From Trebonia sp963767685 (GTDB lineage Bacteria; Actinomycetota; Actinomycetes; Streptosporangiales; Streptosporangiaceae): a stretch of 64,000 bases of DNA. Numbering within the stretch: the stretch's first letter is position 1; each line of letters opens with the position of its first letter. A model generated the notes under the pieces. That model worked only from the letters and a program-made list of their open reading frames with translations, had not been told where the DNA came from and made no database searches. The position numbers were made by a program, and so were the translations under genes. This document shows positions 41,650 to 50,366 of the stretch, piece after piece. The DNA is taken from positions 744,001-808,000 of the forward strand of contig CAVYEZ010000005.1 in the NCBI GenBank assembly GCA_963767685.1. Reading direction: 5' to 3'.

Positions 41650-41733
41650 GCCGCGCTCCGGCGGGTTCCTGTTTCACCGGGACGCGCCGGGGCAGGCCCC
41701 GGTCTTACGGTCCCTCCGCAGGCGTTTAGGGTG
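41600..41733 (-). ncRNA. Probable omega (reRNA) guide RNA of TnpB, copy 2
   Basis: Placed by analogy with copy 1; inferred from TnpB family knowledge only. The guide read from host DNA would begin TCAGCGAAGCCCAGGC, different from that of copy 1. Confidence 0.35.
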
Positions 41734-42854
41734 TCGGCCTGCCCGGCCGCCACTTTCCGTCCTTCAAGGCGGATGTTCCGGGCCGCGTTCACGTCCCGGT
41801 CGTGGACCGTCCCGCATCCCGCGCACGTCCATTCCCGGACGCTCAGCGGCTTCGGTCCGTCCTTTACCCCGCACGCCGAGCAGACCTGGCTGGACGGGAA
41901 CCAGCGGCCGACCTTCACGACCTGCCGTCCGTAGCGTTCGGCTTTCTCTTCGAGCAGCCGGATGAGCGTCGCCCACCCGGCATCGTGCACTGATTTCGCC
42001 AGCCTGGTGCGGCCCAGGCCGGATACTGCGAGGTCTTCGACGTAGACCGCTTGGTTGTCGCGGACCAGCCGGAGAGCCGTCTTGTGCAGGTGGTCGGCCC
42101 GCGCCTCACGGACCTTCCGGTGCTGCACGGCAACGCGGACGCGGGCCTTAGCCCGGTTCGCAGAGCCTTTGTTCTTGCTGGACATGGCGCGCTGTGCCCG
42201 GACCAGCCTCCGTTCGGCCTTGCGCAGGTGCCGGGGGTTAGCGATCAGTTCCCCGTCCGAGGTGGCGGCCAGCACGGACAGGCCGAGGTCGATGCCGATA
42301 TCGGATGCGGCGACGGGCAGTGGGGTAGCAGCCGCCTCCACCACGAACGAGGCGTAGTACCGGCCGTCCGCCTCGCGGATGACCGTGACGGACGACGGGG
42401 CCGATGGCAGGTCACGGGACCACTTCACCGTGAGGTTGCCGACCTTAGCGATGTACAGCCTGTCGCCGTGGAAGCTGAAGCCGTTGCGGGTGAGGCGGAC
42501 CGACTGCCGGCGGTCTTTCCGGGACCGGAACCGGGGACGGCCGACCCTGCGGCCCTTCCGCTTGCCCGACAGGGAATCGAACCAGTTGCGGTAGGCGCGG
42601 CGGGCATCCTGGCACGCCTGTACCAGCGCCACGGAGGCGACCTCGCCGAGCCATTCCCGTCCCGGGGTCGCCTTGGCGAGCGTGATCACCCGGCGCTGCA
42701 CCTCGGTGTCGCTGATTTTCTCGCCTGCCGCATGGGCGGCGTCGCGGACGCGCAGTGCGTCGTTGAACACCACCCGGGCGCACCCGAATGTCCGGGCCAG
42801 CATCATCTCCTGATGCGGCTCCGGGTAGACGCGGTAACGGTAGCGGGCGAGCAC
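41646..42854 (-). CDS. tnpB: IS605 OrfB / TnpB RNA-guided nuclease, second copy
   Basis: 402 residues, identical to the copy at 23213-24421 except residue 226, which is Ser here and Arg there (base 42179). The RuvC acids D189, E273, D354 and the four zinc cysteines are all intact. The same leaderless GTG start (42854) and the same overlap of the stop with the ATG of the host gene (41646-41649) are present. Presumed to cut DNA next to a TGAC-type motif under guidance of the element-end RNA. Confidence 0.92.
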   Translation of the reverse strand: MLARYRYRVYPEPHQEMMLARTFGCARVVFNDALRVRDAAHAAGEKISDTEVQRRVITLAKATPGREWLGEVASVALVQACQDARRAYRNWFDSLSGKRKGRRVGRPRFRSRKDRRQSVRLTRNGFSFHGDRLYIAKVGNLTVKWSRDLPSAPSSVTVIREADGRYYASFVVEAAATPLPVAASDIGIDLGLSVLAATSDGELIANPRHLRKAERRLVRAQRAMSSKNKGSANRAKARVRVAVQHRKVREARADHLHKTALRLVRDNQAVYVEDLAVSGLGRTRLAKSVHDAGWATLIRLLEEKAERYGRQVVKVGRWFPSSQVCSACGVKDGPKPLSVREWTCAGCGTVHDRDVNAARNIRLEGRKVAAGQADTLNACGGTVRPGPAPARPGETGTRRSAA

Positions 42855-42861
42855 GTAACGT

Positions 42862-42871
42862 AGCCTACCAT
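42862..42871. promoter_or_regulatory. Overlapping divergent -10 elements of tnpA and tnpB, copy 2
   Basis: TAGGCT (minus, before GTG 42854) and TACCAT (plus, before ATG 42879), each seven bases from the start and sharing two bases, identical to copy 1. Confidence 0.5.
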
Positions 42872-42878
42872 TTGGCCT

Positions 42879-43295
42879 ATGGTACTTGACGGCGATTACA
42901 GGCATGGCAGGCATGTGGTTTCCGCGCTTCATGTTCACTTGGTCTTCGTGACAAAATACCGGCGCGGCGTCCTCGACGACGGCATGCTCAGCTTCTGCGA
43001 GCAGGTGATGCGGAAGGTGTGCGAAGACTTCGAGGCCGACTTGCGGGAGTTCAACGGCGAGGCCGACCACGTCCGCCTGCTCATCTTCTACCCGCCGAAG
43101 GTCTCCGTGTCCGCGCTCGTGAACAGCCTTAAGGGGGTTTCGGCCCGCAGGCTCCGCTCCGAGTACACGGGGCGGGTGAACCGGGCGCGGATGAACGGGC
43201 ATTTCTGGTCCCCGTCTTACTTCGCGGCTTCCTGCGGCGGTGCCCCGCTGTCGATCATCGCCCAGTACATCGAGCAGCAGCAGCGTCCGGCCTAA
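42879..43295 (+). CDS. tnpA: IS200/IS605 TnpA (Y1 HUH transposase), second copy
   Basis: 138 residues, identical to the copy at 24446-24862, including Y130 and the altered metal motif H64-V65-R66. Both copies therefore inherit the same probable defect. If cleavage is truly lost, movement to this second site needed help from another TnpA in the genome or happened by recombination. Confidence 0.9.
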   Translation: MVLDGDYRHGRHVVSALHVHLVFVTKYRRGVLDDGMLSFCEQVMRKVCEDFEADLREFNGEADHVRLLIFYPPKVSVSALVNSLKGVSARRLRSEYTGRVNRARMNGHFWSPSYFAASCGGAPLSIIAQYIEQQQRPA

Positions 43296-43425
43296 CGGCC
43301 GGGCCGGGACTAACCCCGCCCTGAAGGACGGGGCCTGCGCCCCGGCCTCGGTCATGTGTCCAGTGTGACGCGGCGGCGCGCCGAGATAAGTGGCGGGCCG
43401 TGATCCGCCGCCCGGGATCCGGCCG

Positions 43426-43460
43426 GGCGCCCGGCCGCGGCTAAACCGCGGCCGGGCGCC
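43426..43460 (-). terminator. 15-base-pair hairpin terminator
   Basis: A perfect 15-base stem (43426-43440 with 43446-43460), loop CTAAA, 19 bases behind the stop of the small membrane peptide gene on the minus strand. Confidence 0.7.
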
Positions 43461-43479
43461 GTGATCGAGCCGGCTAACT

Positions 43480-43578
43480 TCACGGCTGGTGCAGTTCCTC
43501 GATCACCCAGTCGACCATTACCGCCAGCAGGCAGGCCGAAGCGCCGAGCAGTAGCCCGATCCGTGCTTCCCTTCCCAT
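43480..43578 (-). CDS. 32-residue single-pass membrane peptide
   Basis: ATG 43578 with AAGGGG five bases upstream encodes 32 residues: a short positive N-terminus (MGREAR), a hydrophobic stretch IGLLLGASACLLAVMVDWVI and a charged end EELHQP. The topology predicts one membrane helix with the N-terminus inside. A strong terminator 19 bases downstream and a good ribosome-binding site make it a credible gene too short for usual annotation. No family is recognised; it might be a small regulator of a membrane protein. It lies between the IS and the response-regulator gene. Confidence 0.6.
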   Translation of the reverse strand: MGREARIGLLLGASACLLAVMVDWVIEELHQP

Positions 43579-43683
43579 GGCATCCCCTTTCTGTCTGCAC
43601 TCTGACGCCTTGATCCTCGTGGCTTGCCGGGGGACGGCGGATCACCCGAACCGAGTGATTCGCCGTCACGCGGTGGCGCGACG

Positions 43684-44355
43684 TCAGGATGCCGGGGCGG
43701 CGCCCAGGTAGCGGAGGACGGCCAGGACCCGGCGGTGGCCGGTGTCGCCCTGGTGCAGGCCGAGCTTGGCGAAGATCGAGTTGATGTGCTTGGAAACCGC
43801 GCTCTCGGTGATGACGAGGGTGGCCGCGATCTCGGGGTTGGACCGGCCCTCCGCCATCAGCGCGAGCACGTCACGCTCCCGCTGGGTCAGCGGGGCGAGG
43901 GGGTCGGAGCCGCGGCGCAGCAGGAGCTGGGCCACGACCTCCGGGTCCAGGGCGGTGCCGCCCGCCGCGACCCGGCGCAGCGCGTCGAGGAACTCGGTGA
44001 CGTCGGCCACCCGGTCTTTCAGCAGGTAGCCGACGCTGCTGGTGTTGGTGGAAAGCAGGTCGGAGGCGTACCGCTCCTCCACGTACTGCGACAGCACCAG
44101 GATCGCGATGTCCGGCCAGCGGGCGCGGATGGTAAGCGCTGCCCGGATGCCCTCGTCTGTGTGGGTCGGCGGCATCCGCACGTCCGCGATCACCAGGTCC
44201 GGCTGCTCGCGTTCGACGGTAGCGACCAGCGCGTCACCGTCGCCCGCCGTGGCGGCCACCTCGAACCCGGCGCTATCCAGGAGCTTCACCAGGCCGGCGA
44301 GCAGCAGCACCGAGTCTTCGCCGATTACCACCCGGAGCCGCCGCTCGCCCGTCAT
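43684..44355 (-). CDS. NarL/LuxR-type response regulator
   Basis: A 223-residue two-component response regulator. Receiver domain (about 1-125) with acidic pocket ED (VVIGEDSVLLL), phospho-acceptor Asp in LVIADVRMPPTHTDEG, and Lys in GYLLKDRV. The LuxR-type DNA-binding domain has LTQRERDVLALMAEGRSNPEIAATLVITESAVSKHINSIFAKLGL. ATG 44355 follows a leaderless -10 TAGGGT by seven bases; GTG 44364 is an alternative. The likely partner kinase is at 47894-49183, on the far side of the ABC transporter genes, so all four probably form one sensing module. Confidence 0.93.
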   Translation of the reverse strand: MTGERRLRVVIGEDSVLLLAGLVKLLDSAGFEVAATAGDGDALVATVEREQPDLVIADVRMPPTHTDEGIRAALTIRARWPDIAILVLSQYVEERYASDLLSTNTSSVGYLLKDRVADVTEFLDALRRVAAGGTALDPEVVAQLLLRRGSDPLAPLTQRERDVLALMAEGRSNPEIAATLVITESAVSKHINSIFAKLGLHQGDTGHRRVLAVLRYLGAAPAS

Positions 44356-44362
44356 GACCGTC

Positions 44363-44368
44363 ACCCTA
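44363..44368 (-). promoter_or_regulatory. -10 element TAGGGT of the response-regulator gene
   Basis: On the minus strand, seven bases before ATG 44355, in the 22-base gap behind the permease gene; it would give the regulator a promoter of its own. Confidence 0.4.
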
Positions 44369-44377
44369 CCCTTGCCG

Positions 44378-46873
44378 CTACTCGGCCCGAAGGGCCGTCG
44401 CCGGGCGGGTGCGGGCGGCCCAGCTAGCCGGCAGCAGCGCCCCGATGACCGCGATCGCCAGCGCCGCCAGCGACAGCAGCGCCAGCCTGGACACGGGGAA
44501 CACGTCCGTGAAGCTGGCCGGGATGCCGGTGTGCGCGGTGGCGGCCATCGCGTGCAGTGTCGCCGTGTTGAGCGCGACCGCGGCGGGTGCCGCGATGGCG
44601 CCCGCGATCACCGCCGGGCCGACGACCCAGCAGATCACCATGATCACCACCTGGCCCGGGCGCATGCCGAGCGACTTGAAGATTCCCAGGTCGTGGACCC
44701 GGTCCCTGGTCGTCATCAGCACCGTGTTGAGCACGCCGAGCCCGGCGGCGACCGCGACCATCAGCGACAGCAGTCCGATCAGGGTGCTGGCAATGACGTA
44801 GAACTGGCCGCCGTGGTCGCTGGGTCCTGCCATGAACGGATTGCCGCTGCCGAGTTCGGCGTTCACCGCCCCGCTGTAGGCCGTCGCGGTGACGCCCGGC
44901 TTGAGCCCGACGTTCCACTGCCGGAAGTTATCCGCGGCCACGGCGCCCGGCAGGGTCTGGGCGGACGCGAGGATGCGGGGGGTGCTCGACGGGTAGAAGA
45001 TCTCCCCCGCGATCCGCACGGTGACCGGTTTGGCCCCCGCGGTGACCGTGCCGGTGTAGACGGTCACCGTGTCGCCGACGGCCAGGCCGCTGTCGGTGAG
45101 GAACGTGGTGTTGACGTCGACCTGGCCGGGACCGTCGTACCAGTGGCCGGCGATCAGCGCGTGTCCCATCCAGGAACTTGGCCCGTCAAACGCGGTCGCG
45201 TTGACGTCCTGCGAGACACCGACCACCTTGACCCAGGTCCCGTACTCGGCGTTGCTGCGCGCGGTCCCCGGCTGTGCGTTGACCGCCGAGGCCGCGGCGG
45301 CGAACTGGGCGGCGGTCGGTACCTGGTCCGGCCCGGCCCCGGGGTTGTTCTGCTGCACCTGGACGGGAACCGTAGCCGCCAGGGACTGGGCGTCCCGCGC
45401 GTTGTTCAGCGAGGAGTGCAGCCCGATCGCGAAGATCACCGCGGTGGCGCCGAACGCGATCGCGGCAAGCGTCACCAGGGTCCGTGCCGGCCGGGCGAAC
45501 GGCGCGGCGAGGCCAAGGCCGACCGGGCGCGGCAGGTTGAGCCGGGCGGCCAGCCGGTGGACGGCGTAGCCGCGGCCGGTGGCGGGCGCGCGCCCGGACG
45601 CGATCGCCTCGATGGCGGACAGCCGGCCGGCCCGCAGCGCCGGGCCGAGCGCGGCGAGCAGGGTAATGGCGAACATGCCGGCCGGCGCGAGCACCAGCGC
45701 CCAAAGGGGCACCTGCTGGCTGCCCACGCCGTACGCCCCGGCCGACTGGTGCAAGACGGGAGCGGAGAGCAGGTAGCCGCCGGCCACTCCGATGACGCAG
45801 CCTGCCAGGGCCGGCCAGCCGACCCGGCTCAGGTAGACGGCCACCACCTGGGCCGGGGTGAGGCCGAGGGACTTCAGGATGCCGATCCGCTGGTACTGCG
45901 CGATCACCGCGCCGCTGATGACGTTGCCGACGATCAGCACCGCCATCGCCAGGCCGATCAGCGCGAACGCCAGCACGAACGGCTCCATGATGGCCGCGTT
46001 GCTGCCCTCGGACTGCTGCGCGGTGAGCCAGGAGCCCCAGTCGAGGACCGTGCCCGCGGGCAGCGCCTTCCGCACGGCCGCCGCGTCGGCCTGCAGCTGC
46101 GCGTTCGTCGCCGAGTTGGTGAAGCGGTAGAGCAGCTGAACCGTCGGCTGGCTCCCGGACGGCAGCAGGCTGGACAGTTCGCCCGGGGTCACCCAGCCGC
46201 CGCTGTCGGTGGTGTCGGTAATCGAGTTGGCGAAGCCGACGACGGTGAGCGCCGGCTTGCCGGGCAGGCTGGTCGCCGTGAAGGTGCTGCCGAGCACGGC
46301 ACCGCCGTTGCCCGGGCCGCCGCCGCCCTGCGCCGGGTCCCCGGCCAGGACGACCTGGCCGGGACCGTCGGCCCAGTGCCCGGCGTTCAGCACCACGTCA
46401 TCGACCGGGCCGCCGGGGCTGGAGCGCCCGACGAGGGTGGTCTGCCCCCAGGGCTGGCCCTGGAACTCAAGCGGGATGGTCGTCTCGTCGAACGGGCCGG
46501 CGAGCGCGGTGACCCCGGCGACGTGCGCGGTGGCCGCGAACTGCGCGGCCGTCGCGTGACCCGGGTTCGCGGTGACCGTCACGTCCGCGCCCTGCTGCGC
46601 GGCGAAGGCCCTGGTGAACGGCGAGTTGTTCGCGTTGAGCAGCGCCAGGCCCAGGGTGGCGGAGGCGGTCGCGATGAACAGCACCGCCACGATGACGACG
46701 GCCTGCACCTTGTGCCGCAGCATCCCGCCTGAGGCGGTGCGCACCACGCTCAGCCAGTTGCCCGCACCGCGGCGGCCCTGCCAGTCGCCTTGCCCTGCCT
46801 CGCTGACGGGGCCGCCCGGGCCGGCGGGCCTGATGGTGGCGGGCGCCTGCGAGGCGCCCCCGGCCCAGCTCAT
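44378..46873 (-). CDS. FtsX-like ABC transporter permease
   Basis: An 831-residue permease of the MacB/FtsX type. An N-terminal helix (VVIVAVLFIATASATLGLAL) is followed by an extracellular domain (about 75-260), then three helices with the FtsX signature (NVISGAVIAQYQRIGILKSLGLTPAQVVAVYL), a second extracellular domain and a last set of helices (DRVHDLGIFKSLGMRPGQVV). The repeated 'LGILKSLG' motif marks coupling helices to the ATPase. Such systems export peptides or lipoproteins or sense antimicrobials by mechanotransmission. Its ATG overlaps the ATPase stop. Confidence 0.92.
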   Translation of the reverse strand: MSWAGGASQAPATIRPAGPGGPVSEAGQGDWQGRRGAGNWLSVVRTASGGMLRHKVQAVVIVAVLFIATASATLGLALLNANNSPFTRAFAAQQGADVTVTANPGHATAAQFAATAHVAGVTALAGPFDETTIPLEFQGQPWGQTTLVGRSSPGGPVDDVVLNAGHWADGPGQVVLAGDPAQGGGGPGNGGAVLGSTFTATSLPGKPALTVVGFANSITDTTDSGGWVTPGELSSLLPSGSQPTVQLLYRFTNSATNAQLQADAAAVRKALPAGTVLDWGSWLTAQQSEGSNAAIMEPFVLAFALIGLAMAVLIVGNVISGAVIAQYQRIGILKSLGLTPAQVVAVYLSRVGWPALAGCVIGVAGGYLLSAPVLHQSAGAYGVGSQQVPLWALVLAPAGMFAITLLAALGPALRAGRLSAIEAIASGRAPATGRGYAVHRLAARLNLPRPVGLGLAAPFARPARTLVTLAAIAFGATAVIFAIGLHSSLNNARDAQSLAATVPVQVQQNNPGAGPDQVPTAAQFAAAASAVNAQPGTARSNAEYGTWVKVVGVSQDVNATAFDGPSSWMGHALIAGHWYDGPGQVDVNTTFLTDSGLAVGDTVTVYTGTVTAGAKPVTVRIAGEIFYPSSTPRILASAQTLPGAVAADNFRQWNVGLKPGVTATAYSGAVNAELGSGNPFMAGPSDHGGQFYVIASTLIGLLSLMVAVAAGLGVLNTVLMTTRDRVHDLGIFKSLGMRPGQVVIMVICWVVGPAVIAGAIAAPAAVALNTATLHAMAATAHTGIPASFTDVFPVSRLALLSLAALAIAVIGALLPASWAARTRPATALRAE

Positions 46874-47604
46874 GATCCCGCCACCGCTCCGGCGGTCGCC
46901 GCCCGGCCGTCGACGACCCGGCCGTCCACGAGCCTGATGGTGCGGGCGGCGTACCTGACGGCCAGGGCCGGGTCATGGGTGACCAGCACCAGGGTCTGGC
47001 CGGCCGCGTTCAGCTCGGTGAGCAGGCGGCCGATCTCCTGGCCGGTGGCGGTGTCGAGCGCGCCGGTCGGCTCGTCGGCGAGCAGCAGCTCCGGCGAGTT
47101 CACCAGGGCCCGCGCGATGGCGACGCGCTGCCGCTGGCCGCCGGACAGCCGCGCCGGGTAGTGGTCCTTGTGCTTGTCGATGCCGAGCCGGGCCAGGAGT
47201 TCGGCCGCGCGGGTCCGCGCCCGGCGCCGCGAGGCGCCCGCGAGCTGCGCGGGGAGCAGGACGTTGTCCTCGACGGTGAGGTCGTCGAGCAGGTTGAAGA
47301 ACTGGAAGATGATGCCGACGTGGCGGGCGCGGAACCGGGCCAGGGCGCTCTCGCCGAGGGCGTCGATCCGCTGCCCGGCCACGGTGACCGTGCCGCGGGT
47401 GGGCTTGTCAAGGCCGGCGATCAGGTTGAGCAGGGTGGACTTACCGCTGCCCGATGGCCCCATGATGGCGGCCACCTCTCCGTCCGCCACGCTCATCGTG
47501 ACCTCGTCGAGCGCGGGCGGCGCGCCCGCCTGGTACGCCTTGGTCACTCCGTCAAGCCTGATGACGTCGCCCGGCGCGCCCGGTGCGTCCTGCTGTCGTC
47601 TCAT
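46870..47604 (-). CDS. MacB/LolD-type ABC ATPase
   Basis: A 244-residue ATP-binding protein: Walker A GPSGSGKSTLLNLIAGLD, Q-loop IIFQFFNLLDDLTVEDNV (typical of MacB/LolD), signature LSGGQRQRVAIARAL, Walker B ELLLADEPTGALD and H-loop VTHDP. ATG 47604 has AGAGG eight bases upstream. It is the first gene of the operon ATPase-permease-response regulator, divergent from the histidine kinase gene. Confidence 0.95.
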   Translation of the reverse strand: MRRQQDAPGAPGDVIRLDGVTKAYQAGAPPALDEVTMSVADGEVAAIMGPSGSGKSTLLNLIAGLDKPTRGTVTVAGQRIDALGESALARFRARHVGIIFQFFNLLDDLTVEDNVLLPAQLAGASRRRARTRAAELLARLGIDKHKDHYPARLSGGQRQRVAIARALVNSPELLLADEPTGALDTATGQEIGRLLTELNAAGQTLVLVTHDPALAVRYAARTIRLVDGRVVDGRAATAGAVAGS

Positions 47605-47880
47605 TTGGGGGTCCTCTCATGGGACAGGTTCACGGAAGCTAGTGCCGAACGGCCGCGCCAGCGTTACCCGCGCTCGCGGGATCCCTTGACCGCTGCCGTC
47701 ACGCGGTCCGTGGCCGCAAGGAGGCGGCGGCCGCCCGTCCGGCCAGGCCGACCGAGCATGCCCGTAACGATGGCAGCGGCGGACGGCTGCGCGCAGTAGC
47801 GGCGAGTTCCGAATCGGGGGTGCAGCTAGGTACACCATGAAAGGGAGCCTCGCTGTATGGGCAGCCCTGCGCACCGGGAA

Positions 47881-47886
47881 TAGCGT
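47881..47886 (+). promoter_or_regulatory. -10 element TAGCGT of the histidine-kinase gene
   Basis: TAGCGT, seven bases before ATG 47894; decides the start against the upstream ATG 47837. Confidence 0.5.
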
Positions 47887-47893
47887 GGTGGCC

Positions 47894-49183
47894 ATGGACA
47901 TCACGGTGGATAGACAGGACACGGCACCCGCCAGGCGGCGCCGCCGCGTGCCGTGGTCGCCGCGTGCGTGGGGCGAGGCGGTTTACCTGGCCGCCGGTAT
48001 CCCCGTGCAGATCGTCGCGGGGGCCATTTTCGCGGGCATGCTCCTGTGGTCTATTTCGATACGGGGCCCGAGAACGCCGTTGGTTGTCGCGATCATCTGG
48101 CTAGCGGGCATAGTGCTGATCTTCCTGCTCACCCCGGTGCTCACCCGCGTGCACCGGCACCGGCTGCGGGCCACCGCCGGCATCGAGATCCCGCCGCAGC
48201 CGAACTGGCTGGCCCTGCTCACCCGGGAGGGTCTCACGGCGGTGGCCCGCTCGCAGGCGACCTGGCGGCAGGTCTACTACCACGTGCTCGTCGCCCCGTT
48301 GCTCGCGGTAGCGGCCATCATCGCCGCCGGGTTGTGGCCGGCCAGCGTCGTCTGCACGCTCGCGTCCGCCATCCGGTGGGCCAACCATCGGCACGACGGC
48401 TCGTTCGGCCCCGACAGGGCGCTCATTATCAGCCTGACGTTCGTCGGCGTCATCGCCTTGTTCGTCGCCCCCTGGCTCACCAGCGGGGTCCGGGCGCTTG
48501 ACAACCGGGCGGCGCGGGCGCTGCTCGGGCCGAGCCGCGCGGACGAGCTCGAGGTCCGGGTGGAACAGCTGACCGAGACCAGGGCGGGCGTCGTCGACGC
48601 CGCCGACGCCGAGCGCCGCCGGCTCGAGCGCGACCTGCATGACGGCACGCAGCAGCGGCTCGTGTCGCTGGCCATCAACCTGGGCATGGCCCGGGCCCAG
48701 GCCGAGACCGCCGACGACGCGAAGCAGGCGATCGCGGACGCGCACGAAGAGGCCAAGGCCGCTCTCGCCGAGCTCCGCGACCTCATCCGCGGCTTGCACC
48801 CGGCGGTCCTCGAGGACCGCGGCCTTGACGCGGCGCTGTCCGGCATCGCCGCCCGGATGCCGATCCCCGTCCGGCTGGACGTGGACCTGCCCCGCCGCCC
48901 GGCGCCGGTCATCGAGGCGGTCGCCTACTTCGTGGTGTCCGAGGGCCTCGCGAACATCGTCAAGCACTCCGAGGCCACCGAGGCCGCGGTCTTCGTCCAG
49001 CGGGCAGGCAACCGGCTGCACGTCATCGTCACCGACGACGGCGTCGGCGGTGCCGACGCCGCCCGGGGCACCGGCCTGGCCGGGCTCGCCCGGCGGGCCG
49101 CGTCCGTCGACGGCACCTTCGAAATCGACAGCCCGCCCGGCGGGCCGACCCTCCTCACCGTGGACCTGCCATGCAACCGCTAA
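47894..49183 (+). CDS. Sensor histidine kinase (HisKA_3 type)
   Basis: A 429-residue kinase. About four to six membrane helices lie in the first 210 residues (VYLAAGIPVQIVAGAIFAGM, LAGIVLIFLLTP, VLVAPLLAVAAIIAAG, ALIISLTFVGVIALFVAPWL) with almost no extracellular loop. Then follow the dimerisation helix with phospho-acceptor His in RRRLERDLHDGTQQRLVSLA and the ATPase domain (FVVSEGLANIVKHSEAT, VTDDGVGGADAARGTGLAGL). Intramembrane-sensing kinases of this sort often watch an adjacent ABC transporter. The next gene overlaps it by 13 bases. Confidence 0.93.
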   Translation: MDITVDRQDTAPARRRRRVPWSPRAWGEAVYLAAGIPVQIVAGAIFAGMLLWSISIRGPRTPLVVAIIWLAGIVLIFLLTPVLTRVHRHRLRATAGIEIPPQPNWLALLTREGLTAVARSQATWRQVYYHVLVAPLLAVAAIIAAGLWPASVVCTLASAIRWANHRHDGSFGPDRALIISLTFVGVIALFVAPWLTSGVRALDNRAARALLGPSRADELEVRVEQLTETRAGVVDAADAERRRLERDLHDGTQQRLVSLAINLGMARAQAETADDAKQAIADAHEEAKAALAELRDLIRGLHPAVLEDRGLDAALSGIAARMPIPVRLDVDLPRRPAPVIEAVAYFVVSEGLANIVKHSEATEAAVFVQRAGNRLHVIVTDDGVGGADAARGTGLAGLARRAASVDGTFEIDSPPGGPTLLTVDLPCNR

Positions 49184-50358
49184 CCGCTTCCGCCGAACGA
49201 ACCAACCCTGGGCCCCAGGCCGTCCGCGGCCGCTGGATCTGGCTGCTCAGCGGCACGCTCACCATCGCCGCCATCGGCTCCCTCGGTGGCCTGGCTATCG
49301 TCCGGGGCGAGCGCACGCCCTCCTACCAGCTGCCGACAACGGTCCTGCCCGCGCGGACGCTGACCGTGACGCAGCCGATTACCGCGCTGAGCGTGCAGAG
49401 CGACGGCGCGCCGATCAAGGTCACCACCTCGAGCGGCCCGGTCACGATCACCGAGATGATCTCGTACCAGGGAGAGCGCCCGGCCGTGATCGACACCGTC
49501 TCCCGCGGCCTGCTCACCCTCGGGGCACCGGCCTGCGCGAACTCTGACTGCAGCGTCGCCTTCTCGGTGAGCGTGCCGTCCGGGGTCAAGGTCAACGCCG
49601 CCGCGGCCGGCGGCCCGGTGTCGGTGGTCGGCACCGGGGCGGCGGACATCGACTCCGGCGGCGGGCCGGTCTACGCGGCCGGAATCGGCGGGCCGCTCAC
49701 GGTGACCGCCGACGGCGGCCAGGTGACCGTCGCCCATGTGGCCAGCGCGGACATCGACTCCGGGGGCGGTTCGGTTACCGCGAGCGGCCTCACCGGCAAG
49801 ATCACCGTGCACGCCGAGGGCGGCGGGGTTAACGTCTCCAATGCCCCCGCGGCGGCCATCGACTCCGGCGGCGGGCCGGTCTACGCGGCCGGAATCGGCG
49901 GGCCGTTGACGGTGGCCGCCGAGGGTGGCCAGGTCACCGCGTCCGGGACCGGGGCGACCCAGGTGGACTCCGGCGGCGGACCAGTCACCGTGAACACGGT
50001 CAGTGGGCCGCTCGGCGTGCGCGCCGAAGGCGGGCAGGTCGAGGCCAGTGAGGTCACCGGGACGCTGACCGCGGACACCGGCGGCGGAAACCTGTCCGCC
50101 ACCGGCCTCACCTCGCCCACCGCGACCGTCAACGGCGAGGGCGGCAGCATCACGCTGGGGTTCAGCACCGAGCCGACCACGGTGCAGGTCGACACCGGGG
50201 GCGGCAACGCGTCGCTGTCGGTGCCCGACGGCCCCTACGCGATCACCACGGACACCGGCGGGTCGCCGGAGTCGGTGCTGATCGGCAACACCCCCGGCGC
50301 TAGCAGCGTGATCAACGTGAGCACCGCGGGCGGCGAACTGCAAATCGGCCCGGCGTAG
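49171..50358 (+). CDS. Membrane-anchored DUF4097-like beta-repeat protein
   Basis: A 395-residue protein with one membrane helix near the N-terminus (WIWLLSGTLTIAAIGSLGGL) and a long outside part made of short beta repeats of Gly, Ser, Thr and Val, resembling the DUF4097/DUF2807 parallel beta-helix. The sequence SGGGPVYAAGIGGPLTV occurs twice, 210 bases apart (near 49656 and 49866), and GGG(S/P)V turns recur throughout. It overlaps the kinase gene by 13 bases, so it likely belongs to the same sensing module; its role may be in envelope-stress perception, by analogy with LiaG-like proteins. Confidence 0.8.
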   Translation: MQPLTASAERTNPGPQAVRGRWIWLLSGTLTIAAIGSLGGLAIVRGERTPSYQLPTTVLPARTLTVTQPITALSVQSDGAPIKVTTSSGPVTITEMISYQGERPAVIDTVSRGLLTLGAPACANSDCSVAFSVSVPSGVKVNAAAAGGPVSVVGTGAADIDSGGGPVYAAGIGGPLTVTADGGQVTVAHVASADIDSGGGSVTASGLTGKITVHAEGGGVNVSNAPAAAIDSGGGPVYAAGIGGPLTVAAEGGQVTASGTGATQVDSGGGPVTVNTVSGPLGVRAEGGQVEASEVTGTLTADTGGGNLSATGLTSPTATVNGEGGSITLGFSTEPTTVQVDTGGGNASLSVPDGPYAITTDTGGSPESVLIGNTPGASSVINVSTAGGELQIGPA

Positions 50359-50366
50359 ACCAAACC

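Larger units (their letters stand above)
41600..43350 (-). mobile_element. IS200/IS605-family element, copy 2
   Basis: A 1751-base element with the same structure as copy 1, offset by 18433 bases. By eye it differs at only three positions (41621, 41626, 42179). It follows TGAC on the minus strand (43354-43351) within ATGAC, the start of the DUF1810 gene, and ends in TCAA (41603-41600). The right hairpin carries one C-C mismatch because of the two end changes. The near identity shows recent duplication or gene conversion. Confidence 0.92.
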
